Positions 15,795 to 25,646 are shown, counted from the stretch's first letter. The stretch is DNA of 50,935 nt from Bacteroidales bacterium (GCA_016937255.1 JAFGWG010000071.1:1-50935), one strand, 5' to 3'. The notes: generated from the sequence alone by a model not told the origin. Program-made: numbers and translations.

Positions 15795-15950
15795 AGCAGG
15801 TTTGTCTTGCAAGATTTCAGCCTCGTGCGGTTGTAAAACCTTGAAGGTTTGTACGTGGGGCGAGGCTTCAATGTTGCAGGGGGAGTTTCATGGTTTACAA
15901 CGCTTGAATGTCGCTCATACTTCGCGACGATTCAATGTTGTAGGGGGTGT
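15795..15950. repeat. Structured intergenic repeat region
   Basis: Contains nested inverted repeats: GCCTCG (15820-15825) with CGAGGC (15861-15866), enclosing AAACCTT-G-AAGGTTT (15836-15850). Then comes a long imperfect hairpin (15896-15942, arms TACAAC.../...GTTGTA). A 17-bp direct repeat TTCAATGTTG[C/T]AGGGGG lies at 15867-15883 and 15931-15947. It may be a small interspersed palindromic element or a terminator region for the TonB receptor gene, which ends at 15957. Confidence 0.5.
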
Positions 15951-15956
15951 TTTCGA

Positions 15957-18323
15957 TTAGAAATCAATCTGCACAGATCCCATGAAATTTATGGGTGACT
16001 GTGGGAAATAACCATCCATAACAGCATGTTCGCCACTATAATAATATCGGTAAACCCATGCATTGTTTTCGTATTCTTCGCTGAGAATATTAAGGATTGC
16101 GAGACGGAAAGCAATTCGTTGAACGAATTTGGGCTTAAGTGTATACTGCAAATGAACATTATTTACAAAATATGGATCGAGCGATCGTTCTTTTGATGCG
16201 GTATTGTCTATATATTGACGTGACACATATTTGCTGCTCAATAAAATGCTGAGATTTTTCACAGGCTTAATTTCAAAGCTATTGCTTAAAATGATTGCAG
16301 GAGAGAATGAAATATCGGTTTCAGGATAAAACTCGCTCACTTGTCCCCATGTATCCCAATCATCGATATAGGCTGTGAAATTCTTTATTTTATTCATGGC
16401 AAAAGTGGTAGAATTGTTCCATTTTAGCTTTTTATGAATCTGCCAGGCATTGATTAGCTCTACTCCTGCACGATACGATTCGGGTACATTTACATAAATG
16501 GGCGCACCTACAGAATTAATTTCTCCGGTAAGAACCAGCTGATCTTTATAATTCATATAATAGAAATTGACATTTGAACTAACATTTTCACTTTGATAGC
16601 GATATCCAACTTCGTAGTCGGTAAGTCGTTCAGAACTTGGTTTTTGTGCTGAATCTGCATCAACAAGCATATAACGGTTGGGTTCACGGTTAGCCATTCC
16701 TACATAGGCGTAAAAGCTATGCTTCTTCATTTGGTGAAAAATTCCGATTTTGGGGTTGACAAAGAAATACTCTTCATCGATAGCGAGGTTTTTCTTGTCA
16801 TCTTCATCTCCGTTCACGGTTTGGGCAATTCTACGACCTTGAAGATCAGCGCTAATAGTTGTATTTTCAAACAGCTTATAATTGGCTTTTAAGTAGAGAT
16901 TCTGATCGTCTTTTGTGCCATTATTTCTGTAATATTCATGATTAATATCGCTGTTTCCTGCAAACTGCATCCAAATAATATTGCCAAAGTGATTTCCTGC
17001 ATAACGATTGATTCCGCCGCCGAAAACAATGTCGAGTTTCTTTTTCGAATCGTAATTGATATTGAAAATGCCTCCGTAAAATGAATTATCCATCCATTTG
17101 CGGCGAATTAGGTTTGTACTTTCGAGGGTATCACTTCCAATAATGGGGTAGGGAATAGCATAATCGGCAAAATCGTCATCGTTCCTGTATTGTTCATAAT
17201 ATCCGTTTCCATTTATCAAGAATAATGTTGCAGAGGAACTCCAATTGCGATTATGTTGATTGGATATGAGCAAATGATAATGATCTTGCTGATAGTGATC
17301 GATTTCATTTTCGTAAGAATATGGATTATAGGTTCTATTGGTTTCGAGAGAGTCTTTGGGAATACCAGACCAGGCTTGATAAGTGTCTTCGATCCCGCTC
17401 ATAATCAGCGCCCGTATCATGGTCTTTTCGCCATAATATCCGCCATTGAGGTAAATGGATTTAATATCGGTATAGGCACGATCTACATATCCATCGCTGT
17501 GCAAAAGAGAGGTTCTGCCATCGAGTACCCATTTTCCGTTGATTAAGCCAGATCCGAAAAGTAGGGTTGACCCATAGGTATTATACGAACCAAAACGGGA
17601 ATTTAGTTTGGCATACGCATTAGGGTTGAGTTTGATGGTTTGGATATTGATGCTCCCTCCAAAGGAAGCCGCTCCGTTGCTGGAAGTTCCCACACCACGC
17701 TGAATTTGTATAGATTCGGAACCTGATGCCAAATCGGGAACATCGACCCAATAAACTCCGTGAGATTCGGGATCGTTATAAGGAACGCCGTTGATACTTA
17801 CATTAATGCGATTTTGATCGGTGCCGCGAATGCGAAGTCCAGTATAGCCAAAGCCGGTTCCAGCATCACTTGTAGTGGTAAGCGAAGGAGTCATTTCGAG
17901 TAGAATGGGCATGTCTTGACCGGTGTTAATTTGCTCCAGTTCAATTTGTACGATATTGGTATAGGTAATGGGTGTATTTTCACCTTGACGTACGCCTTTG
18001 ATAATAATTTCATCGGCAATTGTTTCTTTCAACTTTAGCTTAATAATGAGATCTTTTGTTGGGACTTTATCTAGATTAAGCTCAACGGTTTGATATCCTA
18101 CGTAGCTGATAATCAGTGTGAGAGGAAAAGATTTTTTGGTTCGCAATGAAAATATTCCATCAGAATTACTGCTGCAGCCATTCAAGCTGCCCTCAACATA
18201 AACATTTGCACCTGGAAGAACTTCGTTGGAAGATTGATCAACAATTTTTCCATTAAGTTGTGTCGTTTGGGCATAAGAAATGAGGCTGACACAAAAAGCC
18301 AAACATAAGAATAAGGTTTTCAT
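15957..18323 (-). CDS. TonB-dependent outer-membrane receptor under TPP riboswitch control
   Basis: 788 residues. Signal peptide about 1-18 (ends SYAQ), CarboxypepD_reg-like domain about 22-105, TonB plug about 115-235 (LRIRGTDQNRINVSINGVP, GTSSNGAASFGGSINIQT), then a beta-barrel ending in the terminal phenylalanine SVQIDF typical of outer-membrane proteins. The TPP riboswitch in its leader points to thiamine or a thiamine precursor as the imported compound, as for known thiamine-regulated TonB receptors of Bacteroides. No inner-membrane thiamine transporter lies beside it here. Confidence 0.9.
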   Translation of the reverse strand: MKTLFLCLAFCVSLISYAQTTQLNGKIVDQSSNEVLPGANVYVEGSLNGCSSNSDGIFSLRTKKSFPLTLIISYVGYQTVELNLDKVPTKDLIIKLKLKETIADEIIIKGVRQGENTPITYTNIVQIELEQINTGQDMPILLEMTPSLTTTSDAGTGFGYTGLRIRGTDQNRINVSINGVPYNDPESHGVYWVDVPDLASGSESIQIQRGVGTSSNGAASFGGSINIQTIKLNPNAYAKLNSRFGSYNTYGSTLLFGSGLINGKWVLDGRTSLLHSDGYVDRAYTDIKSIYLNGGYYGEKTMIRALIMSGIEDTYQAWSGIPKDSLETNRTYNPYSYENEIDHYQQDHYHLLISNQHNRNWSSSATLFLINGNGYYEQYRNDDDFADYAIPYPIIGSDTLESTNLIRRKWMDNSFYGGIFNINYDSKKKLDIVFGGGINRYAGNHFGNIIWMQFAGNSDINHEYYRNNGTKDDQNLYLKANYKLFENTTISADLQGRRIAQTVNGDEDDKKNLAIDEEYFFVNPKIGIFHQMKKHSFYAYVGMANREPNRYMLVDADSAQKPSSERLTDYEVGYRYQSENVSSNVNFYYMNYKDQLVLTGEINSVGAPIYVNVPESYRAGVELINAWQIHKKLKWNNSTTFAMNKIKNFTAYIDDWDTWGQVSEFYPETDISFSPAIILSNSFEIKPVKNLSILLSSKYVSRQYIDNTASKERSLDPYFVNNVHLQYTLKPKFVQRIAFRLAILNILSEEYENNAWVYRYYYSGEHAVMDGYFPQSPINFMGSVQIDF

Positions 18324-18333
18324 TTTTGTTTTT

Positions 18334-18381
18334 TTAATTACTTAAAACAACCAAGGGGTAGAATGCTGTTTTAATAATTAA
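18334..18381 (-). promoter_or_regulatory. Leader hairpin and possible switching helix between riboswitch and start codon
   Basis: Inverted repeat of 15 bp with one bulged base (18334-18349 against 18367-18381, words TTAATTA and TTAAAACA) enclosing a 17-nt loop. It ends 10 nt before the TonB receptor start codon and has no U-tract after it, so it is not a standard terminator. The loop holds UACCCCU, complementary to AGGGGUG in the riboswitch P2 strand (18454-18448). Confidence 0.5.
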
Positions 18382-18385
18382 TTTC

Positions 18386-18470
18386 ACTCCCTTCGCCGGC
18401 ATTACCCGGATCAGGTTCTAAGGGTTTATTCTCAGCTCTGAAAAGAGCACCCCTGTATTGAGAACAGGGC
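18386..18470 (-). promoter_or_regulatory. TPP (THI-element) riboswitch
   Basis: The minus strand reads, in order, CAGGGGTGC, GCTGAGA, ACCCTTAGAACCTGATCC, GGGTAATGCCGGCGAAGGGA. These are the conserved blocks of the thiamine-pyrophosphate aptamer in the right order and spacing. It precedes the TonB receptor gene by about 60 nt. It begins almost at the predicted transcription start. Confidence 0.95.
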
Positions 18471-18498
18471 AAAAGTAATTAAAATTTGTGATTTACAA
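18470..18498 (-). promoter_or_regulatory. Promoter of the TPP-regulated TonB receptor transcript
   Basis: Minus strand TTG (18498-18496), 18-nt spacer and TACTTTTG (18477-18470), matching TAnnTTTG. The riboswitch starts immediately downstream. Between here and the rpmA terminator (18499-18687) I see no gene or clear signal. Confidence 0.6.
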
Positions 18499-18687
18499 GG
18501 AATGATACCGCCCCGCTATCAAGTTTCTTATATAATTCACTTTGTTTTTATATTAAGATTTATAGACAGGCGGCATTATCTAAACATTTCATTACAATTA
18601 TCTTGTTAGTGGTTTAGTATGATTTATGAATTATAATTGAGATGGTGAATATTGTGAGTTATGAAATAAAATTCTCAGTAATTGAAA

Positions 18688-18714
18688 ACAAAAAAAAGCC
18701 GCAAAAAGCGGCTT
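18688..18714 (-). terminator. Intrinsic terminator after rpmA
   Basis: On the minus strand, AAGCCGC-TTTTT-GCGGCTT (18714-18696) is followed by an unbroken T-run, just after the rpmA stop codon. Confidence 0.85.
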
Positions 18715-18741
18715 CAAATTTCTTCTATGGTGTGCAGGTAA

Positions 18742-18996
18742 TTATTCGTTAACAATAGAAACGATAGACTTATTGTCTTTCACCTTGCGGAATTCCACGT
18801 TACCGTCTGATAATGCATAGAGAGTGTGATCTTTACCCATCCCTACATTGAGACCAGGAAAGTGTTTGGTTCCTCTTTGACGAACAATAATGTTCCCTGC
18901 TTTGGCTAATTGTCCGCCGAAAATTTTGACACCCAATCGTTTACTTTCTGATTCACGACCGTTTTGCGAACTACCTACTCCTTTTTTATGTGCCAT
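18742..18996 (-). CDS. rpmA: 50S ribosomal protein L27
   Basis: 84 residues with the universal N-terminus [16 protein letters not shown] and the conserved [20 protein letters not shown] core. The N-terminal tail of L27 reaches the peptidyl transferase centre. It follows rplU by 25 nt, the usual rplU-rpmA pair, and is closed by a strong terminator. Confidence 0.98.
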   Translation of the reverse strand: MAHKKGVGSSQNGRESESKRLGVKIFGGQLAKAGNIIVRQRGTKHFPGLNVGMGKDHTLYALSDGNVEFRKVKDNKSIVSIVNE

Positions 18997-19021
18997 GGTA
19001 TAATGTTTTTAAAAATTCAAC

Positions 19022-19624
19022 TTATTTAAGAGCATCAATTAGCTCAGCTTTTTTCATTGTAGAATAACCACTAATATTTTTCTCTTTGGCAAGTGCTTTT
19101 AATTCAGCAACTGTCATTGAAGAAATATCAACTGCTGCTTCTTTTTTAGGAGCTTCTTTCTTCACTTCTACTTTGGCTTCAGTTTTCACTTCTGCTTTGG
19201 GCTCAGCTTTTTTGGGAGCTTCTTTTTTCGGGGCAGCTTTCTTAGTGGTTTTCTCAGTAGTTTCACCAATTACAGCAATACTTTTAGCCATATCACCGGT
19301 AATACTTTTACCATCTTTCATAATGGAAAGAATATTGATACGAGTGAAATACTGACGGTGACCGTTCAGTTTTTTATAGCCTTTACGACGTTTTTTCTTG
19401 AAAACAAGAACTTTATCGCCTTTTAAGTGTTCTACTATTTCGGCAAGAACAACATTTCCTTTTACTATGGGAGTACCAACTTCAACTTTGTCATCGTTGT
19501 CGATGAGCATAACTTTGTCGAACTCAACCTGCGAACCGATCTCAGCGTCCAAACGATGAACAAAAATTTTGTCAGCTTTGGAAACTTTAAATTGCTGGCC
19601 AGCTATTTCTACGATTGCGTACAT
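19022..19624 (-). CDS. rplU: 50S ribosomal protein L21 with C-terminal Lys/Ala tail and Rho-N/SAP-like domain
   Basis: 200 residues, about twice the usual length. Residues 1-103 are canonical L21 ([34 protein letters not shown]). Then follows a linker of Lys/Ala/Pro/Glu repeats (about 127-163; variants of KKEAPKK). A final 35-residue helical module ([20 protein letters not shown]) resembles Rho-N/SAP-type nucleic-acid-binding domains. The reading frame is continuous, so the tail is not a frameshift product. The tail probably adds RNA or DNA binding at the ribosome surface. It is followed by rpmA. Confidence 0.95.
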   Translation of the reverse strand: MYAIVEIAGQQFKVSKADKIFVHRLDAEIGSQVEFDKVMLIDNDDKVEVGTPIVKGNVVLAEIVEHLKGDKVLVFKKKRRKGYKKLNGHRQYFTRINILSIMKDGKSITGDMAKSIAVIGETTEKTTKKAAPKKEAPKKAEPKAEVKTEAKVEVKKEAPKKEAAVDISSMTVAELKALAKEKNISGYSTMKKAELIDALK

Positions 19625-19664
19625 TGATATAAGTTTGTGTTTGTAACAAATTCAAAATGGAGTG

Positions 19665-19672
19665 CAAAGATA
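19665..19672 (-). promoter_or_regulatory. Promoter -7 element for rplU-rpmA
   Basis: TATCTTTG on the minus strand, 40 nt upstream of the rplU start. A TTTG lies 23 nt further upstream, slightly too far for the consensus spacing. Confidence 0.55.
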
Positions 19673-19702
19673 AAAACTTTTCTTGAACTAAAAAACAAAC
19701 TT

Positions 19703-20605
19703 CTATTTTTTCTTTCGTAGAGGTAATTTAAGTGGCGGGTTTACAAGAAAGACTCCTGCGATGATTACAATAATCCAAAGCAGATATGTTAATGAAAATG
19801 CTTCACCGTCAACCACACCCCAGAATATTGATACAACAGGAATTAGATATGTTATGGATGCTGCAAAGAGAATATTCACGAATTTCACCATGTGGTAGAA
19901 AATGAGTAAGGCCACAGCAGATCCAAAAACACCAAGTAATCCAACATAGATAAGGCCTTTATATGCCTCAGGATTGCTTTGCATTGTTGGTATGAAATCG
20001 GTGTAAAAAAAGAGGTAAGCGGAAATAAATATTCCGGGTATGAAAAATACAAGAGAGACCATCGGTATGGTTGGAATACCGGTTAAATATCGTTTTATTA
20101 CATTGATATTGAGAGCGTACATAACAGTTGCAATAATTACATATAGACCATACTTGAAATTGAAAGTGAGATTCTGGCCTCCGGCAATATTTAATAATCC
20201 AATTACACCAACCAAAGCAATGATAACACCTGTTACATTAAACCAGCGGGCTTTAAATTTGAAAAATGCAACGCCAATAAGCAGCGTAAATAGTGCCGTT
20301 GTGCTGTTAAGTATTCCTGCTACATAACTGTCGATACCGGTTTGAGCCATTGCAAAAAGAAATGCGGGAATGGCATTGGAAAGAGCTCCAGAAAGTGTTA
20401 ATAGCCCAATTTGTTTCCAGGTGAGTTTAAAAATATAAATAGCTCCTGGAATGGCTAGTACAGCAAATGCCATAAACATGCGCAAAGCACCAACAACATC
20501 GCTGGGGAAATACATCAGACCCTTCTTCATTAGAATAAAGGAAGAACCCCATGTTAGAGATAGAAATATCATGATAGCCCAACCCAGCCATTTATTTTTC
20601 GCCAT
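19703..20605 (-). CDS. EamA-family (drug/metabolite) transporter
   Basis: 300 residues with ten predicted membrane helices in two EamA-type halves. The N-terminal helix contains WGSSFILMKKGL, the usual start of the first EamA repeat. The second half begins near FKYGLYVIIATVMYALN. It ends in a basic tail (PLRKKK) on the cytoplasmic side. The substrate cannot be told from sequence. It follows corA by 20 nt and is probably co-transcribed. Confidence 0.85.
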   Translation of the reverse strand: MAKNKWLGWAIMIFLSLTWGSSFILMKKGLMYFPSDVVGALRMFMAFAVLAIPGAIYIFKLTWKQIGLLTLSGALSNAIPAFLFAMAQTGIDSYVAGILNSTTALFTLLIGVAFFKFKARWFNVTGVIIALVGVIGLLNIAGGQNLTFNFKYGLYVIIATVMYALNINVIKRYLTGIPTIPMVSLVFFIPGIFISAYLFFYTDFIPTMQSNPEAYKGLIYVGLLGVFGSAVALLIFYHMVKFVNILFAASITYLIPVVSIFWGVVDGEAFSLTYLLWIIVIIAGVFLVNPPLKLPLRKKK

Positions 20606-20625
20606 CTTTTAGTAAATACTGGTTG

Positions 20626-21621
20626 TCAGAGCCATTTCTTTCTTCTGAAAAACCAAATGAGTAACATTAAAATAAAAACCATGCTTATCATAATAAGGTA
20701 AAAAGCATGTTTGTGTGTTCCAAATGGTAAATCAACATTCATACCATAAAGACCAGTAATAAAAGTTAGAGGGAGAAGGGTTGTACTTATAAAGGTGAGC
20801 ACTCGCATAATTTCGTTTGTGCGATTTGCCTGCATAGAATCGAAAGTTTTGGAGAGACCTTCAATAATTTCTCCATCATCTTCAATAAGGTCCCATACTT
20901 TTTGATAGTAATCGAGTATATTACCCCAGTAATCTTCCATGTTTTCGATAAAACCTTTTATTTCACCACTTTCAAATTTATGGAAGAGTCTCAATTGCGG
21001 CTTAAACGTGGTGTTGAGCAGAATAACATTTTTTCGGGTATATGAAATTTTCTCAATTGCTTTTTCAGGTTTCCGGTTAAACATTTCGCGGCTGATATTA
21101 TCAATCTCATTGTCAATTCGTTGCAGCAAAATAAGGGTCTCCTTCATGAGAGATTCTAAAATACTATATAGCAGTGAATCGGAGGTGCCTATCAAATCTT
21201 CTGTTCGATTTTCCTGAATGGCTAGTTTGGTGCTATTGAAAAGTTCTTTTATAACCCAGTGCGAATTTCCTATCGTGATAATATAATCGCTGCCCCAGAA
21301 GATTTTTGCTTCTTTGTTTTTTACGAAACGGTTAATTTTATCGAAATAAGGGAAATGAAGTATTAGGAAGTAATAATCATCGTAAATGTCAATTTTTGAA
21401 CGTTGCGAGCGAGCCCGGCAGTCTTCAATATCGAGAGGGTGAAAGTGGAATTCGCGCTGTAGGAAATCCAAATCTTCATCACTAGGATGAAGGATATGAT
21501 ACCATTTGATTGTTCCCAACCTGATTTGTTCAATCATGGGCAGCCCTCCTAAACATTGATTATTGACAATTTCTACATCCCGTGCAGATTTTTTACAAAG
21601 ATAGAATTTTTTTTTGCTCAT
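20626..21621 (-). CDS. corA: CorA-family magnesium/divalent cation transporter
   Basis: 331 residues. A long cytoplasmic N-terminal domain is followed by a helical stalk and two C-terminal membrane segments. The signature YGMNVDLPFG (GMN selectivity motif) sits at the end of the first membrane helix, and the protein ends in a basic RRKKWL tail. Length and layout fit CorA, an Mg2+ (or Co2+/Ni2+) channel of the inner membrane. It is the first gene of a two-gene unit with the EamA transporter. Confidence 0.92.
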   Translation of the reverse strand: MSKKKFYLCKKSARDVEIVNNQCLGGLPMIEQIRLGTIKWYHILHPSDEDLDFLQREFHFHPLDIEDCRARSQRSKIDIYDDYYFLILHFPYFDKINRFVKNKEAKIFWGSDYIITIGNSHWVIKELFNSTKLAIQENRTEDLIGTSDSLLYSILESLMKETLILLQRIDNEIDNISREMFNRKPEKAIEKISYTRKNVILLNTTFKPQLRLFHKFESGEIKGFIENMEDYWGNILDYYQKVWDLIEDDGEIIEGLSKTFDSMQANRTNEIMRVLTFISTTLLPLTFITGLYGMNVDLPFGTHKHAFYLIMISMVFILMLLIWFFRRKKWL

Positions 21622-21814
21622 GAGATTGAATGTAGGGAATATAAATAATTGAATATTTCTATAAATGCGTCTTGTTGCTACTATGCATGAGTTGCCAAGT
21701 ATTTTTACCTATAAGAGATAGGGTGTTTTCTCATTAATAAATGGAATAAAATACTTGTGTTCAGGGCTTCATTACTATATACTTTGGTCGAGTAAACCCA
21801 AAAAATCCATCATC

Positions 21815-24800
21815 ATGAAAAAATCTATTCATTATTTAATGTTAAGTTTTTGCTTGTTATTTGCACTGCCACTTACTTCTTTGGCTCAAGTGCATATTGG
21901 AGCAAGCGAGTATTCAACTGTGAAAGCAGCTTTTGATGCTATTAATGCCGGAACACATACCGGTGCAATTACAATCACTTTAAGTGGTAGTACTTCTGAA
22001 ACAGCAAAAGCACAGCTTAATGCCAGTGGTTCGGGTTCGGCTAGTTACACAAGTATTCTGATTTATCCTACGGTTAGTGGTGTAACAATCTCCGGCAATT
22101 TGTCTGACCCAATTATTTATCTTTATGGTGCAGATAACGTAACCATCGATGGTCGTGTAAACCAAGCCGGGTCTATGGATATGGTTATTGAAAATATCAG
22201 CACAAGTACATCTGCCTGTGCTTTGTATTTTAATTATGATGCTTGTAATAATACGATTACTTATTGTGATATTCAGGCATCAACCGGATCAAATAATACA
22301 TTTCCGGATTCAGGCACAAGAGGTGTGATATTCTTTGGCTCATCAACATCGGCTGTTGGACAAGACAATAACACTATTTCTTATTGCAATATTGGACCCA
22401 GTGGCAGCAATCTGCCGAATTTTGGTATATTTTCTTATGGTTCATCTACTGCGGGACGTGAAAACAGCAATATTACAATAGATCATTGCAATATTTTCGA
22501 TTACTTCTATAATTATTCAGGTGGTTCATCAAGTATAACTTTCGATGAAGGCATTTATTTGTATTATTATGGAAATGATGAGTGGAATATTACCAATAAT
22601 AGTTTTTATCAGACAGCTACACGAAACAAATCAAATAACACTACCAGTAATAATATTGGTGCAATCTTTATTCGCTGTGGAGATGGTCATGTGATTGAAG
22701 GCAATTATATTGGCGGATCTGCACCCGAATGTGGTGGATCTCCAATGACTTACACCGGAAATGCATATGAGTTTCATGCAATTAAAGTTGCAGGGGATAT
22801 TGCCGATGTAAATGCTATTCAAATAAACAATAATACGATAAAAAATATAAGCTTCACTACAGGAAATACAAATAGTAGTACTAATAACAGTGTTCCACGT
22901 TTTTCTGCACTGCATTTTGGGAAAGGAAGAATTTCATGTTCGAACAATACTATTGGATCAACAACAGAGCAGGGAAGCATATATCTTGAGCAAACAAATA
23001 CAACATTTTCCATGTATGATATTTGGGTGCCGGCTGCATACAGCAATTATACTGTATTGGTTGATAAATGTAATCATAACACCATTGCAGGTATTACTAT
23101 GGATGCTCCGAATTTTGATGCCAAGGGTATTCATGTAGAATATTATTCTTCAAACTCAATTGATAGTTTGTGCTATAATACAATTGGAAGTCTTACTCAG
23201 AGAGACAATTTTCAGATTGCACCCAATACACCATCTGTTACAAGGTCATATTTTAGTGCAATGTATTGTGGTGTACCAACAAATGGATCGCATTTGATTA
23301 TTGGAAATACTTTTGCCAACATTACCTGTGGTCCCGGAGGAACCAGTTCTTTATCATGTATTAGCGTGTCTTCAACAAATGCAACTATTGCTGAGAACAC
23401 CATTATTAATGTAGAAACTGAAAACGCAGGGGCGATATATGGTATTACCGGTTCTGGAGCTGATCCCGAAATTTATGGCAATTTCATTGCTAACCTTGGT
23501 AGTTCAACAAGCAGTAGTAGTAATTATATTATTGGTATTAATAATGAAATTAGTAGTGGAACATCAAATATTTATAATAATGTAATCTCTTTGGGCCTCG
23601 ATCTTGATGGAAATTCATATGAAAATCGTGTTTTTAGTGGAATTAAAGTTAGATATGCAGCAAATGTTCAGTTTAACACTGTATCTATTAAAGGAAATTG
23701 TACCAGTTATAATAGTTATGCTTATTATGATTATTACAATTCTTCCACAAGATACGTGAAAGACAATATTTTTAGCAACGAAAGAGCCAATACTTCTGGC
23801 TCTGCAAAGCATTATGCGGTTTATTATTATGGTACCGGTGGCTTGAATTCTGATTATAATAATTATTATGTATCTGGAACCGGAGGAGTACTGGGGTATC
23901 TGTCAGGTGATCGTACCACTCTTGCTGCCCTTCAAAGTGCAACCAGTCAGGATGCAAACAGTGTAAATCAGAATCCGAATTTCTACAATTCAAACGGAAA
24001 TTATGCTTCAGATTACATGTTGCTTAGTGCACTAAATGGAAATACTGTAGCCGGAATTACAACAGATTTTGGAGGTATTAGCCGTAACCCCACACCAACT
24101 ATGGGAGCCTGGGAATATAAAGCATTTATATGGGTGGGTACCTTAAGCACAGATTATGGAACAGCCGGAAACTGGCAGGATAATGAAGTGCCACCTAGTG
24201 GTGCAAGCATTGAATTTGCTGCAAGCCCTGTAAACCATTGTATTTTAGATCAGGACAGAATTGTAGCCGATATTTCCAACGATCAGACTACATACGATCT
24301 CTTGGTTAATGGACACAGCTTATGTGTTCGTGGACAGCTTAACTTTACCAATGATGCGGAAATAGAAGCCAGCGCATCGGGTTCTACTGTAAATTTCTGC
24401 GGTTCACAGGCTCAAACTATTCCTGCCAATGCTTTTTATAAGGACACAATTTATAACCTGAATATTAATAATTCGGCAAATCTTACAACTAATTCCGATC
24501 TTCATGTACAAAATGGTATGACATTTACCAATGGAAAACTGATTACCGGATCCAATATGCTTGTGCTCGAAGATGATATTAATCTGTCAGGTGTTTCATC
24601 AGATTCTTATGTTGTTGGTACAGTTCGTAAAAAAGGCAATGATTCTTTTGTTTTTCCTATTGGAAATGATTCAATTTATGCGCCTATAGCCATTTCTGCA
24701 CCAGCCGTAAGCTCCGATATTTTTACTGCAAGTTATTTTCATGCCAATCCGAATCCTTTATACAGCATTTCTTCTCTAGGCACCGGAATAGATCACGTAA

Positions 24801-25582
24801 GTTCCAATGAATATTGGATACTTGATCGCACAGGTGGTTTGTCAAATGTTGCGGTAACGCTTACGTGGAATGAATATAGCGGCATAAGTGATTTAGCTGA
24901 TTTGCGTGTTGCAAGATGGGATGGAAGCGAATGGAGTGATGAAGGTAATAGTGGGACCAGTGGAACTACTGTTTCAGGAAGTATCATAAGTAATACAGTG
25001 ACCAGTTTTAGTCCATTTACTTTGGGATCTTTCACTTCAGGAAATCCTTTGCCAGTTGAGTATTTTGATATGAGTGCCGTATCTTCAGACGATGGAATTT
25101 TGATTGATTGGAGTACAGCCAGTGAAACCAATAATGACTATTTTGTAGTAGAAAAATCATTGGATAGCCATGTTTGGTCAGAAATTGCTTTCGTTCGTGG
25201 AGCTGGTAATAGTAATATGATTGAAAATTATAATGCACTAGATGTAAATCCGGTTAAAGGTTTGCAGTATTACAGAATCGCTCAAAATGATTTTAATGGC
25301 CAGATTTCATATTCGAAAACACTCTCTGCAATTTGGGAGGAAACTGTTGATGTGAGTTTATATCCAAATCCGGCTACAAATGCAATGATAATTAATTTTG
25401 CAAGCAGCGATAATGCTGTAGTGACAGTTCAAATAATGAACACATTGGGTAAGACTGTAAAAACTATTCAGCAAGTTGGTAATATGAGTTCCATAGATAT
25501 TAGTGATCTTAGTCCTGGAGTATATTATATGGATTTTCCGGGGAGCAATAATCTTAAAAAATGCAGATTTATAAAGAAATAA
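21815..25582 (+). CDS. Large secreted parallel beta-helix protein with type IX sorting domain
   Basis: 1255 residues from the MKKSIHYLM start at 21815; a longer reading from a TTG at 21755 would put 20 non-signal residues first. Signal peptide about 1-24 (ends SLAQ). About residues 40-760 are Asn/Ser/Thr/Gly-rich beta-helix coils with recurring N-N-T-I-x-Y/N units (NNTITYCDI, NNTISYCNIG, NNTIKNISF). About 765-1090 is a further beta-rich region. The last 75 residues form a sorting tail (VSLYPNPATNAMIINF, LSPGVYYMDF) for type IX secretion and surface attachment. The function could be carbohydrate binding, degradation or adhesion; no catalytic motif was recognised. A strong terminator follows. 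Confidence 0.88.
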   Translation: MKKSIHYLMLSFCLLFALPLTSLAQVHIGASEYSTVKAAFDAINAGTHTGAITITLSGSTSETAKAQLNASGSGSASYTSILIYPTVSGVTISGNLSDPIIYLYGADNVTIDGRVNQAGSMDMVIENISTSTSACALYFNYDACNNTITYCDIQASTGSNNTFPDSGTRGVIFFGSSTSAVGQDNNTISYCNIGPSGSNLPNFGIFSYGSSTAGRENSNITIDHCNIFDYFYNYSGGSSSITFDEGIYLYYYGNDEWNITNNSFYQTATRNKSNNTTSNNIGAIFIRCGDGHVIEGNYIGGSAPECGGSPMTYTGNAYEFHAIKVAGDIADVNAIQINNNTIKNISFTTGNTNSSTNNSVPRFSALHFGKGRISCSNNTIGSTTEQGSIYLEQTNTTFSMYDIWVPAAYSNYTVLVDKCNHNTIAGITMDAPNFDAKGIHVEYYSSNSIDSLCYNTIGSLTQRDNFQIAPNTPSVTRSYFSAMYCGVPTNGSHLIIGNTFANITCGPGGTSSLSCISVSSTNATIAENTIINVETENAGAIYGITGSGADPEIYGNFIANLGSSTSSSSNYIIGINNEISSGTSNIYNNVISLGLDLDGNSYENRVFSGIKVRYAANVQFNTVSIKGNCTSYNSYAYYDYYNSSTRYVKDNIFSNERANTSGSAKHYAVYYYGTGGLNSDYNNYYVSGTGGVLGYLSGDRTTLAALQSATSQDANSVNQNPNFYNSNGNYASDYMLLSALNGNTVAGITTDFGGISRNPTPTMGAWEYKAFIWVGTLSTDYGTAGNWQDNEVPPSGASIEFAASPVNHCILDQDRIVADISNDQTTYDLLVNGHSLCVRGQLNFTNDAEIEASASGSTVNFCGSQAQTIPANAFYKDTIYNLNINNSANLTTNSDLHVQNGMTFTNGKLITGSNMLVLEDDINLSGVSSDSYVVGTVRKKGNDSFVFPIGNDSIYAPIAISAPAVSSDIFTASYFHANPNPLYSISSLGTGIDHVSSNEYWILDRTGGLSNVAVTLTWNEYSGISDLADLRVARWDGSEWSDEGNSGTSGTTVSGSIISNTVTSFSPFTLGSFTSGNPLPVEYFDMSAVSSDDGILIDWSTASETNNDYFVVEKSLDSHVWSEIAFVRGAGNSNMIENYNALDVNPVKGLQYYRIAQNDFNGQISYSKTLSAIWEETVDVSLYPNPATNAMIINFASSDNAVVTVQIMNTLGKTVKTIQQVGNMSSIDISDLSPGVYYMDFPGSNNLKKCRFIKK

Positions 25583-25646
25583 AAAATAAAGCTATATGCC
25601 TGTGCTGGATGATTAGGTGATGATGGTTTGACATGCAGGTATTGCT

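Noticed and set aside
18334-18381. Leader hairpin as an intrinsic terminator
   Set aside because: No U-tract follows it; the downstream leader is A-rich.
21755-21814. TTG start extending the beta-helix protein by 20 residues
   Set aside because: The signal peptide begins at the ATG at 21815; the extra residues would precede it with no purpose.
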